NCBI GenBank assembly: GCA_018971065.1
Contig: JAGWVC010000121.1
Coordinates: 1 to 10,559 of the forward strand
Length of the DNA: 10,559 bases
Source: Sphingomonadales bacterium
Lineage (GTDB): Bacteria; Pseudomonadota; Alphaproteobacteria; Sphingomonadales; Sphingomonadaceae
Direction of reading: 5' to 3'
Part shown: positions 5,791-10,559 of the stretch, in pieces
Position numbering within the stretch: the first letter of the stretch is position 1
Layout of the letters: each line of letters starts with the position of its first letter
The notes under the pieces: generated by a model
The model's input: the letters and a program-made list of their open reading frames with translations, nothing else
Told to the model about the DNA's origin: nothing
Databases searched by the model: none
Program-made: the position numbers and the translations under genes

Positions 5791-7175
5791 AAAGCGCTCG
5801 CCAATGCCTGCGGCACCGCCGCCGCCAGTTCCGCAGCGGTAAACGCCGGCCCGGCCCGATGCGCCGCCTCGCCATGCAGCCACACCGCCTCGCACGCCGC
5901 CGTGAATGCCTCCGCCCCGGTCGCCAAACGCGCCGCCACCAGCCCGGCCAGCACATCGCCGGTGCCCGCCATCGCCAGCCACGCCGGCGCACGCGGTCCG
6001 CAGGCCAGCCGCCCATCCGGCGCGGCCACCACGGTATCCGCGCCCTTGAACACCACCGTCGCCTGCAACCGCGCCGCCAGCGCCCGCGCCCGCTCCGGCT
6101 TGCTCAGCGCCGGGTCCAGCCCGAACGCCGCCTCCAGCGCCGCCATCTCGCCGCCATGCGGGGTCAGCACCGCGCCGGCCACGTCCATCCCCGGCGCCAG
6201 CAGGTTCAGCGCATCGGCATCCAGCACCCGTGCCCGCGCCGGATGCGCCAGCACCCCCGCCAGCCGCGCCCGCGCCGCATCATCGCGCCCCAGCCCCGGC
6301 CCCACCAGCACCGCACCGATCCGCGCGTCGGCCAGCGCCGCATCCAGATCGCCCGAAACGCTCACGATCTCCGGCGGCAGGCCCTGCCCGCCCGCCACCT
6401 TCACATAGCCCGCGCCACCCCGGATCGCCGCCGACGCCGCCAGAACCGCCGCCCCCGGCATTGCCCCAGCCACCAGCAGCACCATCCCGCGCGTGAACTT
6501 GTTGTCGCGCAGGCGCGGCCGCCGCAGCACCGGGCGCGCAATCGCCTGCGCCGCCCCCGGCACTTCGCCCACGCCGATCCCCACCAGCCGGCAATGCCCG
6601 ACGATCGCCCGCGCCGGCATCAGGAAATGCGCGAACTTCCACGCGCCCAGCGCCACGGTCAGGTCATAGCGCGGCAAGGCATCGTTCAGCCCGGCGCCGC
6701 TATCGCTGTCCACCCCGCTCGGCAGGTCCACCGCCACCCGCTTGTGGTGCGATGCCGCCAGCCGCACCAGCAGCGCATAGTGCGCATCCGAAAGCGGCCG
6801 GGTCAGCCCACTGCCGAACAGGCAATCGACCAGCACCTCGCCGTGGACATCCGCATCCGGCCCCAGCACCGCGCCGCGATACAGCGCGGCGGCATTGCGC
6901 GCCGCGTCAGTCCTCGCCTCGGTCGCCGCGACCACGCAAACCGCCCCGCCGCGCTCCCGGATCGCCTCGGCAATCACATAGCCGTCGCCGCCATTGTTGC
7001 CCGGCCCGCACAGCACCGTCACCTTGTGCCCGGCCGCCATGCGCCACACCCAGTCCGCCGCGCCGCGCCCGGCCACCTGCATCAGCGAATCGACGCCGGT
7101 TCCCGCCGCAATCAGCGCGTCTTCCGCGCCGCGCATCTGCGCGACGGTCAGCACCTGCCCCGAAGGCTGGATCAC
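5787..7175 (-). CDS. nnr: bifunctional NAD(P)H-hydrate epimerase / ADP-dependent NAD(P)H-hydrate dehydratase
   Basis: A 462-residue fusion enzyme of the YjeF/Nnr type that repairs NADHX and NADPHX, the hydrated and inactive forms of the nicotinamide cofactors. The N-terminal epimerase domain (about 1-210) has G-P-G-N-N-G-G-D-G (57-65), V-D-C-L-F-G-S-G-L (116-124) and D-L-P-S-G-V-D (150-156). The C-terminal ribokinase-like dehydratase domain (about 220-460) has N-K-F-T-R-G-M (225-231), V-G-P-G-L-G (291-296), D-A-D-A-L-N (319-324), L-T-P-H-G-G-E-M (337-344), F-K-G-A-D-T (376-381) and A-G-T-G-D-V-L-A-G (403-411), with Asp407 the expected catalytic residue. All key motifs are intact. The start is a GTG at 7175 that overlaps the ilvD stop as GTGA; no good Shine-Dalgarno is seen, so translation is probably coupled to ilvD. 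It is somewhat shorter than the E. coli protein (about 515 residues). Confidence 0.95.
   Translation of the reverse strand: MIQPSGQVLTVAQMRGAEDALIAAGTGVDSLMQVAGRGAADWVWRMAAGHKVTVLCGPGNNGGDGYVIAEAIRERGGAVCVVAATEARTDAARNAAALYRGAVLGPDADVHGEVLVDCLFGSGLTRPLSDAHYALLVRLAASHHKRVAVDLPSGVDSDSGAGLNDALPRYDLTVALGAWKFAHFLMPARAIVGHCRLVGIGVGEVPGAAQAIARPVLRRPRLRDNKFTRGMVLLVAGAMPGAAVLAASAAIRGGAGYVKVAGGQGLPPEIVSVSGDLDAALADARIGAVLVGPGLGRDDAARARLAGVLAHPARARVLDADALNLLAPGMDVAGAVLTPHGGEMAALEAAFGLDPALSKPERARALAARLQATVVFKGADTVVAAPDGRLACGPRAPAWLAMAGTGDVLAGLVAARLATGAEAFTAACEAVWLHGEAAHRAGPAFTAAELAAAVPQALASAL
7172..7175 (-). other. GTGA start-stop overlap coupling ilvD and nnr
   Basis: The nnr GTG start (7175-7173) overlaps the ilvD stop TGA (7174-7172). 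With no clear Shine-Dalgarno nearby and a non-ATG start, nnr should be translated mainly by ribosomes finishing ilvD, at a lower level than ilvD (inference). Confidence 0.75.
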
Positions 7176-9016
7176 CGCTTCAACTGCGACAGGTCACGCA
7201 CCGCCCCCCGTGCCGCGCTGGTGGTCATCGCCGCATAGGCCTGCAGCGCGGTGGACACCTTGCGCGGGCGCTCCTTCGCCGGCTGCCAACCTGCCGCGTC
7301 CTGCTCGACGCGGCGCTGCGCCAGCACGTCATCCGCCACCAGCAGCTCGATCGTCCGCCCGGGAATGTCGATGGCGATCACGTCGCCATTGCGCACCAGC
7401 CCGATCACGCCACCTTCCGCCGCTTCGGGCGAGGCATGGCCGATCGACAGGCCCGAGGTGCCGCCCGAAAACCGTCCGTCGGTCAGCAGCGCGCAAGCCG
7501 CGCCCAGCCCCTTCGATTTCAGGTAGCTGGTCGGGTACAGCATTTCCTGCATCCCCGGCCCGCCCTTCGGCCCTTCATAGCGGATCACGACAACATCGCC
7601 CGCCTTCACCTGGCCGGTCAGGATGCCCGCCACCGCGGCGTCCTGGCTTTCGAACACCACCGCCGGGCCGGTGAATTTCAGGATCTTGTCGTCCACGCCC
7701 GCCGTCTTCACGATGCAGCCGTCGCGCGCGATATTGCCGGTCAGCACCGCCAGCCCGCCATCCTGGCTGAACGCGTGCTCCTTCGACCGGATCACCCCGC
7801 CCTCGCGGTCAAGGTCCAGGTCGTCCCACCGCCGCGACTGGCTGAACGCGGTCTGGCTGGGCACGCCGCCCGGCGCCGCCTTGAAGAACTCGGCCACGGC
7901 CGGATCGTTGGTGCGCGAAATGTCCCACTGGTTGATGGCATGGCCCAGCGACGGCGCATGAACGGTCGGCACCCCGGCGTTCAGCAGTCCGGCGCGCTCC
8001 AGTTGCCCCAGGATCGCCATGATCCCGCCGGCGCGATGGACGTCCTCCATGTGGACGTCCTGCTTGGCCGGCGCCACCTTGGACAGGCACGGCACCCGGC
8101 GGCTCAGCCGGTCAATGTCGGTCATCGTGAAATCCACGCCCGCCTCGTGCGCGGCGGCCAGCAGGTGCAGCACCGTGTTGGTGGAACCGCCCATCGCGAT
8201 GTCCAGGCTCATCGCGTTCTCGAACGCCGCCTTGTCGGCAATCGAACGCGGCAGCACGCTGGCATCGTCCTGCTCGTAGTACCGCCTGCACAGCTCCACC
8301 GCCAGCCGCCCGGCGCGCAGGAACAGGCCCTTGCGGTCCGAATGCGTCGCCAGTTGCGACCCGTTGCCCGGCAGCGACAGCCCCAGCGCCTCGGTCAGGC
8401 AGTTCATCGAATTGGCGGTGAACATGCCGCTGCACGAACCGCAGGTCGGGCAGGCCGACCGCTCGATCGTCGCGACTTCCTCGTCGGTGTACTTCTCGTC
8501 GGCGGCGGCCACCATCGCATCGACCAGATCCAGCGCGACTTCCTTGCCCTTCAGCACCACCTTGCCGGCCTCCATCGGCCCGCCGGAAACGAACACCACC
8601 GGAATGTTGATGCGCAGCGCCGCCATCAGCATCCCCGGGGTGATCTTGTCGCAGTTGGAGATGCACACCATCGCGTCGGCACAGTGCGCGTTGACCATGT
8701 ACTCCACCGAGTCGGCGATCAGGTCGCGGCTCGGCAGCGAATAGAGCATCCCGTCATGCCCCATCGCGATGCCGTCATCCACCGCGATGGTGTTGAATTC
8801 CTTGGCCACGCCGCCCGCCGCCTCGATCTCGCGCGCCACCATCTGGCCCAGGTCCTTCAGGTGGACATGCCCCGGCACGAACTGGGTGAAGCTGTTGACC
8901 ACGGCGATGATCGGCTTGCCGAAATCGGCGTCGGTCATCCCCGTCGCCCGCCACAGCCCGCGCGCACCCGCCATGTTGCGGCCGTGAGTGGTGGTGCGGG
9001 AACGATAGGCGGGCAT
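7172..9016 (-). CDS. ilvD: dihydroxy-acid dehydratase
   Basis: A 614-residue enzyme of branched-chain amino acid synthesis that dehydrates 2,3-dihydroxy-isovalerate and 2,3-dihydroxy-3-methylvalerate to the 2-oxo acids leading to valine/leucine and isoleucine. It is full length compared with E. coli IlvD (about 616). Signatures are the N-terminal [14 protein letters not shown] (6-19), the metal/cluster motif [12 protein letters not shown] (118-129; Cys122 and Lys124), [12 protein letters not shown] (189-200; Cys195), M-G-G-S-T-N-T (275-281) and the C-terminal [12 protein letters not shown] (513-524) that carries the active-site serine. Family members hold a [4Fe-4S] or [2Fe-2S] cluster; the type cannot be read here. 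The start at 9016 is set by homology and a GGAG 9 bases upstream; a longer reading to 9193 would run into the divergent sulfotransferase gene. It is the first gene of a coupled three-gene unit. Confidence 0.97.
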   Translation of the reverse strand: MPAYRSRTTTHGRNMAGARGLWRATGMTDADFGKPIIAVVNSFTQFVPGHVHLKDLGQMVAREIEAAGGVAKEFNTIAVDDGIAMGHDGMLYSLPSRDLIADSVEYMVNAHCADAMVCISNCDKITPGMLMAALRINIPVVFVSGGPMEAGKVVLKGKEVALDLVDAMVAAADEKYTDEEVATIERSACPTCGSCSGMFTANSMNCLTEALGLSLPGNGSQLATHSDRKGLFLRAGRLAVELCRRYYEQDDASVLPRSIADKAAFENAMSLDIAMGGSTNTVLHLLAAAHEAGVDFTMTDIDRLSRRVPCLSKVAPAKQDVHMEDVHRAGGIMAILGQLERAGLLNAGVPTVHAPSLGHAINQWDISRTNDPAVAEFFKAAPGGVPSQTAFSQSRRWDDLDLDREGGVIRSKEHAFSQDGGLAVLTGNIARDGCIVKTAGVDDKILKFTGPAVVFESQDAAVAGILTGQVKAGDVVVIRYEGPKGGPGMQEMLYPTSYLKSKGLGAACALLTDGRFSGGTSGLSIGHASPEAAEGGVIGLVRNGDVIAIDIPGRTIELLVADDVLAQRRVEQDAAGWQPAKERPRKVSTALQAYAAMTTSAARGAVRDLSQLKR

Positions 9017-9161
9017 GGGCGGAACTCCGGTTTGATCGTGTCGGCCCCTAGACCATCCCGCCCCCGCACTTAAGCGGAAAATCGCCGCCGCGGCCCGTTC
9101 CGGCCTTGCCAGCCGGGCGATTGCCCCTAGCCTCGCCGCGAACACGACAGGGAGGGCAGGA
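9017..9161. promoter_or_regulatory. divergent control region between ilvD and the sulfotransferase gene
   Basis: This 145-base gap must hold promoters for both directions. For the sulfotransferase, TTGCCA (9106-9111), a 16-base spacer and TAGCCT (9128-9133) form a weak candidate, with the -35 inside a small inverted repeat CCGGC-N7-GCCGG (9100-9116). For ilvD no convincing -35/-10 pair is seen, though CCCCTAG (9045-9051) lies about 30 bases upstream of its ATG and the same CCCCTAG recurs at 9124-9130 near the other gene. CTTAAG (9069-9074) sits in a short dyad CCGC-N6-GCGG (9064-9077). I saw no leader peptide rich in Ile, Val or Leu codons and no attenuator hairpins. Confidence 0.4.
9150..9156 (+). 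promoter_or_regulatory. ribosome binding site of the sulfotransferase
   Basis: GGGAGGG lies 5 bases before the ATG at 9162, the strongest Shine-Dalgarno in the window. It supports this start. Confidence 0.75.
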
Positions 9162-10328
9162 ATGACCGGCACGCTCGATTGCGGCGCAATCATCGAACTG
9201 GCGCGGCGCGAAACCGGCGCCCACGGCTACGACAACGATGCGCTGTTCGCCCGCGTTGCCACCCTTATCGACTGGATCAACGCGCGCGGCCCTTACGATC
9301 GCCATGACCTGCGCGCCATGCAGCAGCAGGTCCAGCGCGTGCTGTCCGCCCGCCTGCGCATCGCGCTCGACCGCCAGCGCTTCCCCGCCATCGCCGCCGA
9401 AAAGATCGAGCGCCCGGTGTTCATCATCGGCTTCGCGCGCTCGGGCACCACGCTGCTGCACTCGCTGCTGGCCGAGGACCCCGCCGCGCAATCGCTGCGT
9501 TCGTGGCACATGTACTCGCCCTCACCGCCGCCCGGCGCCGGCCCCATCGCCGCCGAACGCCTGGCGATGAGCGACCGGCTGATCGAGGCGTGGATGGATT
9601 TCGCCCCCGCGCAGAAGCTGTTCCACCCCTATATCGACAAGCGCGGCCAGCAACCGATCGAGGACGAGGAAGCCTTCACCCTCGATTTCCGCAATGCCTA
9701 CCCGTTCCACTACTACCGCGTGCCGACGCTCGACCCCGGCGCGGTGATCCTGTCGCACGATCAGGTCGCGGCGTTCCAATGGCACCGCGAACTGCTCCAG
9801 CACCTGCAATGGAATTCCGGCAAAAGCCACTGGGTGTGCAAGGGCCCGTCGCACCAGATGCAGCTTGCGGCGCTGCTACAGGTCTACCCCGATGCGCTGT
9901 GCGTCTGGGCGCACCGGCCGATCGGCGAGATCTGGGCCTCCAACGTCGCCATCCGCGCCGCCACGTACGATTCGATCACCGGCCGCCCGCAGGACTGGAG
10001 CGCGCAGGCGCGCGGCCATGTCGAGGCGATGCGCGCCGCGTTCGACAACCTGCTGGCCAGTGACCTGCTCGACGATCCGCGCGTGCTGCACCTTTCATTC
10101 CGCGACATCGCCGCCGATCCCGCCGGCGCGGTGCGCAAGGTCTGCGCCGCGCAGGGCCGTGACTTCACCGCCGCCTTCGCCACCCGCGTCTCCGTGTGGC
10201 TGGACGATCCCGAGAACGCCAGCGACCGCTTCGGCCGCTACCCGTATTCCTACGAGGCGTTCGGGCTGGACCGCGCCTGGGTGGAAGAGCTGTTCGCGCC
10301 TTATGCCCGCCGCTTCGGCCTCGACTGA
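9162..10328 (+). CDS. PAPS-dependent sulfotransferase-family protein
   Basis: A 388-residue protein of the bacterial sulfotransferase family (Sulfotransfer_3-like), which moves sulfate from PAPS to a hydroxyl or amine. The 5'-phosphosulfate loop is [14 protein letters not shown] (86-99), and the 3'-phosphate site corresponds to [14 protein letters not shown] (248-261). V-C-K-G-P-S-H (225-231) precedes it as in relatives. A helical N-terminal region (about 1-80) comes before the nucleotide fold. No signal peptide or membrane segment is visible, so it is probably cytoplasmic. It is transcribed with a downstream gene that starts 11 bases after its stop and is divergent from ilvD. The acceptor cannot be deduced: lipid, steroid-like molecule, exopolysaccharide or small aromatic are all possible. 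The family assignment is firm; the substrate is unknown. Confidence 0.9.
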   Translation: MTGTLDCGAIIELARRETGAHGYDNDALFARVATLIDWINARGPYDRHDLRAMQQQVQRVLSARLRIALDRQRFPAIAAEKIERPVFIIGFARSGTTLLHSLLAEDPAAQSLRSWHMYSPSPPPGAGPIAAERLAMSDRLIEAWMDFAPAQKLFHPYIDKRGQQPIEDEEAFTLDFRNAYPFHYYRVPTLDPGAVILSHDQVAAFQWHRELLQHLQWNSGKSHWVCKGPSHQMQLAALLQVYPDALCVWAHRPIGEIWASNVAIRAATYDSITGRPQDWSAQARGHVEAMRAAFDNLLASDLLDDPRVLHLSFRDIAADPAGAVRKVCAAQGRDFTAAFATRVSVWLDDPENASDRFGRYPYSYEAFGLDRAWVEELFAPYARRFGLD

Positions 10329-10332
10329 GGAA
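10327..10332 (+). promoter_or_regulatory. ribosome binding site of the right-edge gene, overlapping the sulfotransferase stop
   Basis: GAGGAA begins inside the sulfotransferase TGA stop and lies 7 bases before the ATG at 10340. It supports a real gene in the same transcript. Confidence 0.6.
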
Positions 10333-10339
10333 TCCCGCG

Positions 10340-10559
10340 ATGACGAACCCCCTCGCCACCCCCGCGCAGATCGCCATCGAGGACCGCGCCCTGCGCCTGC
10401 TCGCCCGCCCCGAGCTGCAACGCGTGCGCGGCATTGTCACCATGCTGTGGCAGCAGGTCGCCGGCTGGCCCAACCGCGACCAGGCCGACCGTTTCGCGAA
10501 CATGATCGACGAATACATGTTCCACCACGCCTTCCGCGCCGCCAACGGCGATGCCAATC
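10340..10559 (+). CDS. unidentified protein, C-terminus missing (cut by window edge)
   Basis: The first 73 residues of a gene that runs off the window. It begins M-T-N-P-L-A-T-P-A-Q-I-A and continues through an amphipathic helical stretch (E-D-R-A-L-R-L-L-A-R-P at 14-24), W-Q-Q-V-A-G-W-P-N-R (37-46) and M-I-D-E-Y-M-F-H-H-A (55-64). No signal peptide is visible. An 11-base gap from the sulfotransferase stop and a GAGGAA site overlapping that stop indicate an operon. The pattern loosely recalls DUF1214-type proteins that sit beside sulfotransferases in sphingomonads, but that is from memory and not secure. Function unknown. Confidence 0.75.
   Translation, partial: MTNPLATPAQIAIEDRALRLLARPELQRVRGIVTMLWQQVAGWPNRDQADRFANMIDEYMFHHAFRAANGDAN

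Noticed and set aside
6752..9073. 773-codon plus-strand open frame opposite ilvD and nnr
   Set aside because: Antisense to two unmistakable enzymes, with biased composition and no domain pattern; a GC-driven artefact.
9017..9193. Extended ilvD start at 9193
   Set aside because: It would overlap the sulfotransferase start and ribosome site. The start at 9016 matches the usual IlvD length and has a GGAG upstream.

Overview
The window comes from a very GC-rich (about 70 percent) bacterial chromosome, probably an alphaproteobacterium of the sphingomonad group (Novosphingobium or Sphingomonas type). This is inferred from base composition, densely packed genes, ATGA/GTGA gene overlaps and the gene families present: a large-family sulfotransferase, a TfdA-like dioxygenase and a MmgE/PrpD protein. 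No species name can be assigned from the sequence alone. I saw no rRNA, tRNA, IS element, CRISPR array or phage gene.

Layout. (A) 1-1300: an alpha/beta hydrolase on the minus strand, cut by the window's left edge, is divergent from a TetR-type regulator. They share a 62-base gap that holds a near-perfect palindrome. (B) 1316-4582: a two-gene minus-strand unit, a MmgE/PrpD-family protein followed by an isocitrate lyase/PEP mutase-superfamily protein joined by an ATGA overlap. It is divergent from a TfdA/TauD-type Fe(II)/2-oxoglutarate dioxygenase. The 112-base gap between them is locally AT-rich and carries an operator-like inverted repeat inside a plausible promoter. (C) 4567-9016: a tightly coupled minus-strand housekeeping unit in the order ilvD (dihydroxy-acid dehydratase), nnr (bifunctional NAD(P)HX epimerase/dehydratase) and a TrmA/RlmD-family RNA m5U methyltransferase. 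Neighbouring genes are joined by 4-base GTGA and ATGA overlaps. (D) 9162-10559: divergent from ilvD, a PAPS-type sulfotransferase is followed 11 bases later by the start of an unidentified gene that runs off the right edge.

How the parts fit. Unit C is ordinary core metabolism: branched-chain amino acid synthesis, repair of damaged NAD(P)H, and RNA modification. Units A, B and D look accessory or catabolic. The least explained part is unit B, where a possible dehydratase, decarboxylase or epimerase (MmgE/PrpD) and a C-C lyase-fold enzyme with a non-standard catalytic loop sit back to back with a dioxygenase under what looks like a shared control region. There is no citrate synthase-like gene next to it, so this is not a recognisable methylcitrate cycle. 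Convergent ends (1300/1316, and 4582/4567, which overlap by 16 bases) have no visible hairpin-plus-T terminators. No stretch longer than 300 bases lacks a gene.
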